Source: Lacipirellulaceae bacterium
GTDB taxonomy: Bacteria > Planctomycetota > Planctomycetia > Pirellulales > Lacipirellulaceae
Length of the DNA: 64,000 nucleotides
Direction of reading: 5' to 3'
NCBI GenBank assembly: GCA_040218535.1
Contig: JAVJRG010000009.1
Span: 1 to 64,000, forward strand
A program made the translations under genes and the position numbers. Positions 8,018-15,560 of the stretch are shown here, piece by piece. Positions within the stretch are counted from its first letter, which is position 1; the number at the start of each line of letters is the position of its first letter. The notes beneath the pieces were generated by a model. That model worked only from the letters and a program-made list of their open reading frames with translations, ran no database searches and had not been told where the DNA came from.

Positions 8018-8479
8018 TTAGCTCTTGACTTCGATTTTTCGCGACTTTGCTTCTTCCGCCTTGGGAAGCGTGACGCAGAGGACCCCGTCATGAAATTCAG
8101 CGACGGCCTCTCCTTCTTCGACAGAGCAAGGCAAAGAGGTCGTTCTTGAGAAGCGACCGCTAGAGCGTTCAACTCGATGGAACGATTTCCCTTTTTCCTC
8201 TTTCTGCTCCTCGCGTTCGCCACTAATCGTAAGGATGTTGTCGCTGAGGCTGATGTCAATCTCGCTGGCCTTCATGCCTGGAAGATCTACTTTGACCTCA
8301 AGGGTACTTTCGGTTTCAGCGATGTCCATGTTTGCCGTGACGTGCGGGGCAAACCATCCTTCGCCAATCTCGCCCCAAAGTCGTGAAGCAGCCTGCTCAA
8401 GGTCATCGATCAAACCTCGCCCAGCGTTAGAGCGTGCTGTGGTAGAGCTGGGCCCTCGAGCTGTTAATGCACCTGCCAT
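8018..8479 (-). CDS. Hsp20 small heat-shock chaperone
   Basis: 153 residues from the ATG at 8479, preceded by AAGGAGA. The alpha-crystallin domain spans about 45-140 (ESTLEVKVDLPGMKASEIDI; ILTISGERE; FSRTTSLP; GVLCVTLPK, matching the GVLxVxLPK strand), with a short C-terminal tail KIEVKS. It holds unfolding proteins in soluble oligomers without ATP. Located upstream of a Usp gene and driven by the best sigma-54 match in the window (8564-8579). Hsp20 and Usp together recall the hspX/usp genes of the mycobacterial dormancy regulon. Confidence 0.93.
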   Translation of the reverse strand: MAGALTARGPSSTTARSNAGRGLIDDLEQAASRLWGEIGEGWFAPHVTANMDIAETESTLEVKVDLPGMKASEIDISLSDNILTISGEREEQKEEKGKSFHRVERSSGRFSRTTSLPCSVEEGEAVAEFHDGVLCVTLPKAEEAKSRKIEVKS

Positions 8480-8563
8480 TGTCTGGTCTCCTTTTTCCTG
8501 TTGCGCTTTGATAGATAATGATGACCTCGTTCCTAAAGAAGCCAATCGTCTCACTCCATGCTT

Positions 8564-8579
8564 TGCAACTGTCGTGCCA
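8564..8579 (-). promoter_or_regulatory. Sigma-54 promoter, exact consensus (TGGCACG ACAG TTGCA)
   Basis: Exact match on the minus strand, 85 bp before hsp20. Only a half-site resembling the island palindrome (CGCACG at 8691-8696) is found upstream. Confidence 0.85.
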
Positions 8580-8663
8580 TCGCACCTTCATCACTCCGTT
8601 CGCATTGCCGTTCCCAATTTGTTCTTCGCTTCTCCAAGAGAACCGGAACCTCTCAGAAATCTC

Positions 8664-9131
8664 CTAAAGATCGTTTAATCTCCCTGCATCTCGCACGAAC
8701 TGCTTCAGAGCTTTTTCTTCCATCCGTTGGACATTTGAGAAAACCTCGCGCAGAAATTTTGGCTCTGCTCGGTCCGCCAATTCACGATACTGAGCGATTA
8801 ATTCTTCACTAAGCGAGACACCAAGTGCGATGACTTCGTCCACGTCGGAGGAGACGTTGAGCTGCAAAGCTCTAATCCGATTATATAGATGGTGATGTGA
8901 TTCGCCGTTTCCAGCATCCTGAAGCCACGAATCGAGGACTTTTTTTGGGGCATCGTGTTCATACTCTGCCAAGGCCTCTGCGATCCTCTGCTCATGTTGA
9001 CTCATGTAGTCGAGCAGTAAGCGAACCCTCGTTTGATTGGCATCATCGGCCATTCTGTGATAGAGAGCGCTCACTTGCTCATGGAAATCTCGCGAACGAT
9101 CAATAATGGCGCGTGTTTGTGTGAGTGGCAT
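8664..9131 (-). CDS. Ferritin-like/rubrerythrin-like helical protein
   Basis: 155 residues from the ATG at 9131 (MPLTQTRAIIDRSRDFHEQV). It is almost entirely helical, with spaced E and H residues (HEQV; YMSQHEQRIAEALAEYEHDA; ESHHHLYNR; ELADRAEPKFLREVFSNVQ), consistent with a four-helix ferritin-like bundle; metal ligands cannot be assigned with certainty. Related proteins in stress islands may manage iron or peroxide, but the function here is an inference. It is transcribed towards hsp20 and lies between two promoter regions, with a weak -24/-12 match at 9173-9188. Confidence 0.6.
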   Translation of the reverse strand: MPLTQTRAIIDRSRDFHEQVSALYHRMADDANQTRVRLLLDYMSQHEQRIAEALAEYEHDAPKKVLDSWLQDAGNGESHHHLYNRIRALQLNVSSDVDEVIALGVSLSEELIAQYRELADRAEPKFLREVFSNVQRMEEKALKQFVRDAGRLNDL

Positions 9132-9172
9132 TGCTAACCCCCATTTCTGATAAGTAACCAGCAAGCTAGAGG

Positions 9173-9188
9173 GCATTTCTTATTCCAA
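9173..9188 (-). promoter_or_regulatory. Weak sigma-54-like promoter (TTGGAATAAGAAATGC)
   Basis: GG-N10-GC spacing is right but the TTGC box is degenerate (ATGC). Supported mainly by position, 40 bp before the ferritin-like gene. Confidence 0.4.
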
Positions 9189-9238
9189 GCCGCGTGACAG
9201 CGGTACGAAGTGGATTTCGCGGTAGCCCTTGAGCGATG

Positions 9239-9276
9239 CGAGCCGTTTCGCACAGTGAGGTGTGCGAAAAGTGGTC
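9239..9276. promoter_or_regulatory. Two half-sites of the island palindrome
   Basis: GTTTCGCACAG (9245-9255) and TGTGCGAAA (9261-9269) are perfect halves of the palindrome found at seven other places, but each lacks its partner half. Together they form an everted repeat 60-90 bp upstream of the weak promoter. Confidence 0.5.
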
Positions 9277-9889
9277 ACGGTGTACTCTGCTCGCCCCCAC
9301 AAGCCTTGGGTAAAAACCGTCCGCTGTGCTTAACATATGCTCGATAGTCTTCGCCAAACTTTGCTTCAAGATACCGTTCTTCGAGAAGCGCACGCTGGAA
9401 GAGCAGTGGCATTATCGACAGACCCAGTAACCCAATTAGCCAGTTACCCGTAATCAAGATCATTCCAAGGATAAGTAGCCCGAAAGAGGTGTACAGCGGA
9501 TGACGGACGCAGCGGTAGGGGCCTCTCGTGATCAAACGCTGTCCGGCATTGGTTTGAACACTGTCGCTCCAATTCATTCCCAGGCAACGATAAGACCAAA
9601 CCGCCAAGGCAGTACCGAGCGTGCCAGCAGTTGCTCCCATAACGATGACAGACGTTGAAGTCTGGAAACTTGACCACGCAAGCAATTCCGGGTTCAAGGT
9701 GTAAACCACAATTGCCAATGCTGTCAGGGCACTTGTGATTCGAACTCCGAAACGTGAAGCGATATGGTCGCTACGTTTCGTCACTGTGCTATCCGCCCCC
9801 GTAGCGCGCTTGCGAGCAAGCTGGGTAACAGCCAGTACGATCAGGAACCCAGTAATCAACAGGATCCTCGAAAGATGCGTCGCTGCCAT
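9275..9889 (-). CDS. Isoprenylcysteine carboxyl methyltransferase (ICMT)-family membrane protein
   Basis: 204 residues with about five membrane helices. The C-terminal half carries the family core: RGPYRCVRHPLYTSFGLLIL (S-adenosylmethionine-site RHP motif) and LLEERYLEAKFGEDYRAYVK. Members methylate small or lipid substrates at the membrane; bacterial substrates are mostly unknown. Ribosome site GGAGC lies before the ATG at 9889. It is the last gene of the CBS-cinA-DUF2267-ICMT series, 49 bp after the DUF2267 gene. Confidence 0.8.
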   Translation of the reverse strand: MAATHLSRILLITGFLIVLAVTQLARKRATGADSTVTKRSDHIASRFGVRITSALTALAIVVYTLNPELLAWSSFQTSTSVIVMGATAGTLGTALAVWSYRCLGMNWSDSVQTNAGQRLITRGPYRCVRHPLYTSFGLLILGMILITGNWLIGLLGLSIMPLLFQRALLEERYLEAKFGEDYRAYVKHSGRFLPKACGGEQSTP

Positions 9890-9938
9890 TTGATGCTCCT
9901 GCAGAACTTTTTGAGTTCATCTGTCGCGGCGTCATAGG

Positions 9939-10361
9939 CTACCAGAGTCCTTGAAGGCTATCGGGTAAGCAGTGTCGGATATCGCGGACTTCGCCTTCGC
10001 TGACATGCTTTGCAAGGACACGAAAGACTGCCCTCGTAACCCTCTCAACATCCGTGAATTTATCTTCTCTGTAGCCTTCACGCACATGTTCTAGAAATTG
10101 TTCTTTCGTACGATCTTGAATAGGGACCTCTACCGGCTGCCAACCTTCGTAGAAAAACCCTCGCACAAGCATGGGCAGTTGTGCAGCTAGATCGACTGTT
10201 TCAGGAAGCATCAAGCGATCTCGTAGCGTGTGCAGCACTGTCCGTAGGGCGTGGTAGGCTTGACCATGAGTCTCTAGTTCAAGCTCCTCGGACAATTCGT
10301 GGAGCCACTGGTTGGTCTTGTGTATCGTCGAGTCAAATTGTTTAAGCCCTGAGCTAGCCAT
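9939..10361 (-). CDS. DUF2267 protein
   Basis: 140 residues matching DUF2267: HKTNQWLHELSEELELETHG near the start, YHALRTVLHTLRDRLMLPE, LAAQLPMLVRGFFYEGW, and a conserved C-terminal helix pair ending in RHCLPDSLQGLW. It is a soluble helical protein of unknown function, often found beside Usp, CBS and hemerythrin genes, as here. Probably co-transcribed from 11566 with cinA and the CBS gene; an inverted repeat in the gap at 10394 may attenuate this. Confidence 0.85.
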   Translation of the reverse strand: MASSGLKQFDSTIHKTNQWLHELSEELELETHGQAYHALRTVLHTLRDRLMLPETVDLAAQLPMLVRGFFYEGWQPVEVPIQDRTKEQFLEHVREGYREDKFTDVERVTRAVFRVLAKHVSEGEVRDIRHCLPDSLQGLW

Positions 10362-10393
10362 TTGATTACTCCTGAGAAAACGTTAAGTGCAGC

Positions 10394-10413
10394 GAACGCT
10401 TGCTTAAGCGTTC
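10394..10413. repeat. 8-bp inverted repeat between cinA-like and DUF2267 genes
   Basis: GAACGCTT and AAGCGTTC around a 4-nt loop. No T-tract on the minus strand, so more likely an mRNA processing or stability hairpin than a terminator. Confidence 0.45.
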
Positions 10414-10426
10414 ATTTCTCGCTCCC

Positions 10427-10990
10427 TTATTCTGTGGGATGTCGTGTCGCAAGTATGCAACGTCTTAGCTGCTCAAATAATTCTGCTGTCGCTTCATCTC
10501 GGCGGGCCAATCGATTCTTCGCCTTGAGATTCTTCAAGGTTACTTGGTAGGGCTTCACTCCATCGTTAGTCCTCCAAGCTAAGCCGATATAAACCATGCC
10601 ATCGTGGCACTCTGCGGACATCGGACCAAGATGCCCGGTGATTGAAGCGGCATAATCAGCCTCAGAGGTCTTGAATAAAACACTGCACGCCATCTGCATC
10701 GCTACGGGTTCGCTGGTGCTAGTCCATTGCTCAATACCTTCCGCTCCAACGTCGAGCAGATCAATCTTTGTTTGATCGCGATAAGCAATCACCGAACCAC
10801 AGAAGTACTCCGAAATATCTGGGATCGCCCCCAGAGCAGCCGCAGCGCGCCCCGAAGTGCAACTTTCGGCCAGAACCATACGCAAGGACTCGCTCCTGAG
10901 CAGCCTGACCAAGCTTGTCGTACTGGCACTCAACGGGGCACGGATCGAGTTTTGGACTGCGGATGTTGTCTGCGGATCGCCGCCATTCAT
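10427..10990 (-). CDS. CinA C-terminal domain protein (nicotinamide-nucleotide amidase-like)
   Basis: 187 residues covering only the CinA/PncC amidase domain: LAESCTSGRAAAALGAIP (the AESCTGG-like catalytic serine motif), GSVIAYRDQTKIDLL and ASITGHLGP. PncC hydrolyses nicotinamide mononucleotide to nicotinate mononucleotide in NAD recycling. The usual GG of AESCTGG is SG here, so activity is likely but not certain. The stop of the CBS gene overlaps its ATG at 10990, indicating translational coupling. NAD salvage fits a regulon that also holds NAD-dependent formate dehydrogenase. Confidence 0.82.
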   Translation of the reverse strand: MNGGDPQTTSAVQNSIRAPLSASTTSLVRLLRSESLRMVLAESCTSGRAAAALGAIPDISEYFCGSVIAYRDQTKIDLLDVGAEGIEQWTSTSEPVAMQMACSVLFKTSEADYAASITGHLGPMSAECHDGMVYIGLAWRTNDGVKPYQVTLKNLKAKNRLARRDEATAELFEQLRRCILATRHPTE

Positions 10991-11514
10991 TACGACCTCC
11001 TCTGAGAGGCTTGCTTGAGTGCCATCAGAATATCAATCGTGGAGACCAATCCTTTGAGATGACGTTCCTCATCAAGCACGAGCAGGCGATGGATACGGGA
11101 ATCGATCACTGATGCAAGGATCTTCGACAAGGGAGCGTCAAGGTCCGCGTAGATCAGATCCGTTGACATGAACTCGCTGACTGGTCGCTCCGCAGCGAGA
11201 GCGATCTCCTTGCGAATCTTTTCGAGCTGTTCGTCATAGACTCTAGAGGGCAGGACCAAGTCGCTCGTAAAGTAACCTGAACTTGCTGCCTCTACCTGTT
11301 TCTCTGCAACCTTCTCTTCAGCCTTTAGGAAGTCGCTGATTGAGAAGACACCAACACAGACACCATCTTGCGAAACAACCGGGACACCGGAAACACCCTC
11401 CCTGAGAACAACGGCTGCAACTTGTGCCAGAGTGTGTGTCGGCCAAACAGACTCCACTTTTCGGGTCATGATGTCGCAAGCTCTTGTCTTGTTACACCAC
11501 TCATGAATATCCAT
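10990..11514 (-). CDS. CBS-pair protein
   Basis: 174 residues with two CBS motifs, about 14-75 (IMTRKVESVWPTHTLAQVAA; GVSGVPVVSQDGVCVGVFS) and 112-170 (FMSTDLIYADLDAPLSKILA; HRLLVLDEERHLKGLVSTID), forming one Bateman module that binds adenine nucleotides. The two are separated by a longer charged insert (SDFLKAEEKVAEKQVEAASS), as in the other island CBS protein. No catalytic domain. Family members sense energy charge; mycobacterial Hrp1 is a dormancy example. It is first in its operon, with a sigma-54 promoter at 11566 and an activator palindrome at 11673. Confidence 0.9.
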   Translation of the reverse strand: MDIHEWCNKTRACDIMTRKVESVWPTHTLAQVAAVVLREGVSGVPVVSQDGVCVGVFSISDFLKAEEKVAEKQVEAASSGYFTSDLVLPSRVYDEQLEKIRKEIALAAERPVSEFMSTDLIYADLDAPLSKILASVIDSRIHRLLVLDEERHLKGLVSTIDILMALKQASQRRS

Positions 11515-11565
11515 TGGGAATTTCCACCTTCAAGAGACGCAGGTTGTTAAACGGTTAAGGAACTC

Positions 11566-11581
11566 TGCAAAGAGAGTGCCA
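11566..11581 (-). promoter_or_regulatory. Sigma-54 promoter (TGGCACT CTCT TTGCA)
   Basis: Near-exact match on the minus strand, 52 bp before the CBS gene and 100 bp from the centre of the 11673 palindrome. Confidence 0.85.
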
Positions 11582-11672
11582 AATACGATTTCGTCTGGGC
11601 AGTTCAATTCCTTTCTAATGTGTGGTCCGCTCATCGACACAACGACGCACGAATGTGCGAAAAGCGTCCTTG

Positions 11673-11688
11673 TGTGCTGGATCGCACA
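11673..11688. promoter_or_regulatory. Activator palindrome TGTGCT GGAT CGCACA
   Basis: Matches TGTGCG-N4-CGCACA at 11 of 12 conserved positions. A related inverted repeat (CGCAC GAAT GTGCG) lies just left of it near 11646-11659. Confidence 0.7.
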
Positions 11689-11700
11689 TCAGAAAGGGGG

Positions 11701-12585
11701 CTAGCCCTCGTCTTGCCCGCGCAAATAGACGAACCAATAGACAAGCCCAACCATTAGTGAACCTCCAACAATGTTTCCCAGGGTCACGGGCAAAAGATTC
11801 GCTACTAGAAAGTTCTCCCAATTCAGGCCAACGAACTCAGTCGAAGTCTTATCGACGATCTCCCAGAAATGTTCTTCAGCAAAAGACTTCACAAAGAGCC
11901 CTGCCGGTACGAAGTACATGTTGGCAACACTATGCTCGAATCCAGCAGCAACGAACGCTGTGATCGGAAAGAGAATGGCGAGGATTTTGTCGGTAGTGCT
12001 TCGAGCGCTGTAGCAGAGCCACACAGCTAAGCAAACTAAGGCGTTGCAGAGGATACCTAAGGAAAAAGCCTGTAAGAAGCTATAAGAGCACTTGTTGGCG
12101 GCGATGCTTAGAACATTCAGGCCAATGCCACCATGAGCTTGGTTGTATTGTCGAGTAAAAAGCATGATCAACGCTGTTAGCACTGCTCCAGTGAAGTTGC
12201 CGGCATACACGATGGTCCAGCTCCAGAGCAGCCGGGTGACTGTCAGTTTGCCACTTGCAAGAGCCATCACGACAAGGTTATTTCCCGTGAAGAGTTCCGC
12301 TCCCGCTACGACAACGAGAACTAGCCCTAGACAAAAGGCGACGCCTCCTAGTAATCGGGTAACCCCGAATGATAATGTTTGTGCGGTTTGTGTCGTGACC
12401 ACTGTTGCGAAGATAGCTCCCAAGGCGATGAACGCACCGGCAAGCACCGCCAGGACAAACATTTTGCTCGCTGGGAGCGCTGCTTTCTGGACTCCAATCT
12501 GTTCGGCGCGCTTTGCCATTTCGACTGGTAAGAATGCGTCGATATGTATGTCTTGCGTCTGATTGTTTGTCTTACTGACAGGCAC
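11701..12585 (-). CDS. Formate/nitrite transporter (FNT) family channel, FocA-like
   Basis: About 294 residues, six membrane helices. FNT features: GAELFTGNNLVVMAL in the second repeat region, CNALVCLAVWLCYSARSTTD, FEHSVANMYFVPAGL (the conserved central His on the fifth helix) and NLLPVTLGNIVGG. It passes formate, or a related small anion, across the inner membrane. The frame is open to an ATG at 12651, but a GTG at 12585 has a GGGAGG ribosome site and lies just downstream of the candidate promoter at 12621, so I chose it. It pairs functionally with the formate dehydrogenase at 22.5-27.1 kb and shares its control region with the divergent Usp-GspE gene. Confidence 0.85.
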   Translation of the reverse strand: MPVSKTNNQTQDIHIDAFLPVEMAKRAEQIGVQKAALPASKMFVLAVLAGAFIALGAIFATVVTTQTAQTLSFGVTRLLGGVAFCLGLVLVVVAGAELFTGNNLVVMALASGKLTVTRLLWSWTIVYAGNFTGAVLTALIMLFTRQYNQAHGGIGLNVLSIAANKCSYSFLQAFSLGILCNALVCLAVWLCYSARSTTDKILAILFPITAFVAAGFEHSVANMYFVPAGLFVKSFAEEHFWEIVDKTSTEFVGLNWENFLVANLLPVTLGNIVGGSLMVGLVYWFVYLRGQDEG

Positions 12586-12620
12586 AGGCACCTCCCAACG
12601 GTTATCGCACAAGACTCTCC

Positions 12621-12636
12621 TGCAAGTTCGGGGCCG
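12621..12636 (-). promoter_or_regulatory. Sigma-54 promoter candidate (CGGCCCC GAAC TTGCA)
   Basis: GG-N10-GC and a perfect TTGCA box on the minus strand; the -24 box is imperfect. Its distance from the palindrome at 12719 (90 bp) mirrors that of the divergent promoter (92 bp). Confidence 0.65.
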
Positions 12637-12718
12637 CATTTGGGCGTACACCTACATAGTTGCCGCATTTCATCGGCTTGAGTTTCGGAAGTTTCAAGCC
12701 GTAGCAGTCCGTACAGAC

Positions 12719-12734
12719 TGTGCGAGTTCGCACG
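12719..12734. promoter_or_regulatory. Activator palindrome TGTGCG AGTT CGCACG
   Basis: Matches the island consensus at 11 of 12 conserved positions and sits midway between the divergent FNT and Usp-GspE promoters. Confidence 0.75.
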
Positions 12735-12818
12735 TACCCTGTTCGGCTTCTCCTGGTTGCGGGCGGTAGTCCACTGATTCTTCGCAAAATTCTGGGGGAT
12801 TCGGCGAGGGGGACTCTT

Positions 12819-12834
12819 TGGCACATTCGTTGCT
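12819..12834 (+). promoter_or_regulatory. Sigma-54 promoter (TGGCACA TTCG TTGCT)
   Basis: Near-exact match, about 100 bp before the Usp-GspE ATG. Confidence 0.87.
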
Positions 12835-12935
12835 ATTGTCTGGTTGGAAGATGAAAAGAAACCTAACTCGACAGCCAGTGGTGCGGACACTATTAGCAAT
12901 ACTAACTCTTGGTATTTGTTTCGCCGCCGAACTTT

Positions 12936-14603
12936 ATGGACACGACTAAACGCATCCTCGTTCCCCTTGACTTCAGCCATTGTTGTTCGATCGCTTTGTC
13001 GAAGGCATTGCATTACGCGGATGAACATCATGCGAGGCTTTTCTTGCTTCATGTGCTGACGGCATTGCCCCACACACAATCCACAACGCAATCGCATAGC
13101 GAAGAGTCGCGCCTCATCAAGGCGGAATTGGATAAGTTGATCTTGCCTAGGGGAGAGCGCAAATACGACCTGATTCGAGAAGTAAGAGTTGGCTGCCCCG
13201 CTGAACAGATCGTCGAGTACGCCAAAGAGGAGGGGATCGACCTCATTATCATGGGCACTCATGGGCGATCTGGAAGCTCGACCGAAACGCTAGGAACCGT
13301 TGCGGCCCGCGTCGTCCGGGACGCGCCATGTGCCGTCATGACCGTACGTTCTAGTGATCCCGTGTCGCAAGAAGCGGCGCCCGTTGACTTTGAAGAAATC
13401 AAAGTCCCACGGGAGGAATTACCTCCTTGCCTTGACCTCGTGGAACGTGGCGTTTCTTTGCGGGCGACAGATATCCACATCGATCCATTGGACGAAGACT
13501 TCGAAGTGCGGATGCGAATCGATGGTCGCCTGCAACATTACTGCAATCTGAGTCACGGCATTGGCCGTCATATCATCGGTCAGCTGAAAACGCTTACCGA
13601 CCTACCAATGACGGACAGTCTCCACACTTGGGAAGGGCGTTTGCATCTGCCGCGTCGACTCAATGAGCTTGAAGTACGCATGACCTCATCACCGGTGGCT
13701 GGAGGCGAAGCTTTGGCCCTGAGGATCCTTGATCGCAAGCACGCCTTGCGTCCGCTTCAAGAATTAGGACTCAGTACCGAAGCTGAGCAGGACGTAAGGC
13801 GAATGATCTCTCACAGAGAAGGGCTCGTGCTAGTTGTTGGTCCGACCAACTCTGGCAAGACAACGACTGTTTACTCGATCCTCAGCGAACTGAACGACAA
13901 GCAACAGAATATCATTTCGATCGAAGATCCTGCTGAGGTATCGGTCCCATTTGTACGCCAACTGACCGTGGATAGCAATCACGGGAGGACGATGGCAAGT
14001 GGTTTACAGACGGTTCTCCGGATGGACCCTGATGTCATCTTCGTTGGAGAAGTACGCGACCCAACAACGGCTAGCCTAACAATGCGGGCTGCTAGCTCCG
14101 GACAATACGTCCTGAGCACACTTCATGCCCGCGACGCTGCGTCAGCAGTGACGGCACTTCGTGATCTCGACCTTGATGGGCGGTCAATCGCTGGGCATCT
14201 GACAGGCGTCATTAGCCAACGGCTTATTCGCCGAGTCTGCAAAGAGTGTGCTGTGAAGCGCGCCTGCACTGAGGAGGAGAAGCAGCTGTACCAGCAACAC
14301 CAGCTACCTGTTCCTGAGTCTGTCTTGGATGCGAGGGGATGCGACACATGCCGCGATACGGGATATCTCGGAATGACGGGAGTCTTTGAAGCAGTCGTTC
14401 TGAGCGGTGAATTGAAATCGGCGATCGAGGGTGGGCACTCAGAAGAGGAACTGAGGGCGCAATTGATCGAGAACGATAAAACCTCGATTACGGTGGATGC
14501 ACTTCGCAAAGCAGCTTCCCACATCACGAGCCTTAGCGAAGCGACACAGCTTCGCTGGAATCACAGCAACAATCCTCTTAGCAGTGAGGAGATACCTCGA
14601 TGA
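12936..14603 (+). CDS. Fusion of a universal stress protein to a GspE/PilB-type ATPase
   Basis: 555 residues. Residues 1-140 are a complete UspA domain (MDTTKRILVPLDFSHCCSIA; GTHGRSGSSTETLGTVAARV with the ATP-binding glycines). From about 150 a type II secretion/type IV pilus ATPase follows: RATDIHIDPLDEDFEVRMRI, Walker A GPTNSGKTTT near 302, Asp box IISIEDPAE, Walker B DPDVIFVGEVRD, His box LSTLHARDA, and the zinc-binding cysteines VCKEC and CDTCRDTG. The normal N-terminal MshEN/GspE-N domain is absent and the Usp domain stands in its place. No pilin, inner-membrane platform or secretin genes lie nearby. It overlaps the next gene by ATGA and has its own sigma-54 promoter. All ATPase motifs look intact; its partner is unknown. 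Confidence 0.9.
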   Translation: MDTTKRILVPLDFSHCCSIALSKALHYADEHHARLFLLHVLTALPHTQSTTQSHSEESRLIKAELDKLILPRGERKYDLIREVRVGCPAEQIVEYAKEEGIDLIIMGTHGRSGSSTETLGTVAARVVRDAPCAVMTVRSSDPVSQEAAPVDFEEIKVPREELPPCLDLVERGVSLRATDIHIDPLDEDFEVRMRIDGRLQHYCNLSHGIGRHIIGQLKTLTDLPMTDSLHTWEGRLHLPRRLNELEVRMTSSPVAGGEALALRILDRKHALRPLQELGLSTEAEQDVRRMISHREGLVLVVGPTNSGKTTTVYSILSELNDKQQNIISIEDPAEVSVPFVRQLTVDSNHGRTMASGLQTVLRMDPDVIFVGEVRDPTTASLTMRAASSGQYVLSTLHARDAASAVTALRDLDLDGRSIAGHLTGVISQRLIRRVCKECAVKRACTEEEKQLYQQHQLPVPESVLDARGCDTCRDTGYLGMTGVFEAVVLSGELKSAIEGGHSEEELRAQLIENDKTSITVDALRKAASHITSLSEATQLRWNHSNNPLSSEEIPR

Positions 14604-15001
14604 ACAGTATCGACCTAGATAGCCGTGACTCCATTGTTCATGGTGAGCACCTTTTCTGGCACGAAGAGAATCTGCGTTGGGAAAAGGATGCGTTGGAATG
14701 GCAACAAGAGATGACCAAATCGATGGAACGACTAAAGCAGCTAGAGCTGCTGATTAAAGCGAACAGTCGTGCTGTTGGCGACCACGTTCTGGCAATTGAT
14801 GAGAACGAACGAGCCCTGAGAGAACACGATAATTGCCTACAAGACATTCCCGGCGACCTCAAAGACCCATTAGCCCGAGAACGATTCCGTGAGCAGCACG
14901 AAGCGCAGCGAGCTAAGCACGTAGCTCAACGAATCAAGCACGAAGAACTTAGGAAAGAACTCTACCAGCTGTGGGCGAAGATGCACGCTTTGACGAATTA
15001 G
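14600..15001 (+). CDS. Coiled-coil protein of unknown function
   Basis: 133 residues, rich in E, K, Q, R and H, predicted almost wholly helical (WEKDALEWQQEMTKSMERLK; RAKHVAQRIKHEELRKELYQ), with no signal peptide or membrane segment. The ATG overlaps the stop of the Usp-GspE gene (ATGA), implying coupled translation and perhaps a physical partnership. I recognise no family. Confidence 0.7.
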   Translation: MNSIDLDSRDSIVHGEHLFWHEENLRWEKDALEWQQEMTKSMERLKQLELLIKANSRAVGDHVLAIDENERALREHDNCLQDIPGDLKDPLARERFREQHEAQRAKHVAQRIKHEELRKELYQLWAKMHALTN

Positions 15002-15075
15002 CCTGAAGCTACCTAGGGGGCGTATCAGAACTTTTAGGTATACGTTTTCCAGGTCACTATATCCGAAAGTAAATC

Positions 15076-15555
15076 ATGACTACCAAGCAATCTAACCTCC
15101 TGTGCGAGCTCTTCTTGCAAGATCATAAAGATTTCACACGCAAGTTGAATTGCCTTGTAGAGCAACTAGATCAAGGAAGCCTTGCTGCGGCAAAGCGAAC
15201 TGCCTTCGAGCTCGATGTCTTGGCTGGCCCCCATGTCGCCTTTGAGGAAGAAGTGCTTTATCCCGTAACGGGCAAGGCTCAAGGGACGCCATTTCAAACT
15301 AGGTTGCTGCGGGAACATGATCAAACTCAAGCGGGATTAGTGCGTTTGCTATCCGCAAACGAAGACGAACTCAACGACCCTGGCTTCGTGAAAGCAGTCG
15401 CTGATGCCTTGCGAAAGGGACTGGAGCACGCGGAAAGCTGTGGGACTCTGGTCAGCCACCTGGGGATGCTTTCCAAGGAGGAAGAGTCGAAAGCTGCTCA
15501 GCGTTTTAAGGAACTCAAAGAGGAGGAGCGTCGTTGGACCGAGCTCCCAAGGTGA
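15076..15555 (+). CDS. Hemerythrin-like HHE-domain protein
   Basis: 159 residues, helical. The ligand pattern of hemerythrin-like di-iron proteins is visible: DHKDF near 16-20, HVAFEEEVLYP near 53-63, EHDQTQ near 85-90, and a late HAESCG near 117-122, with a lysine/glutamate-rich tail. Possible roles are oxygen or nitric oxide binding or iron storage. Last residues are followed 5 bp later by the amidotransferase ATG, so the two genes are co-translated. A second member lies at 29420. Confidence 0.85.
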   Translation: MTTKQSNLLCELFLQDHKDFTRKLNCLVEQLDQGSLAAAKRTAFELDVLAGPHVAFEEEVLYPVTGKAQGTPFQTRLLREHDQTQAGLVRLLSANEDELNDPGFVKAVADALRKGLEHAESCGTLVSHLGMLSKEEESKAAQRFKELKEEERRWTELPR

Positions 15556-15560
15556 AAGTT

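Noticed and set aside
12348-13262. 304-codon open frame on the minus strand opposite FNT and the Usp-GspE gene
   Set aside because: It runs antisense to two well-supported genes and through their shared promoter region, and shows no family features.
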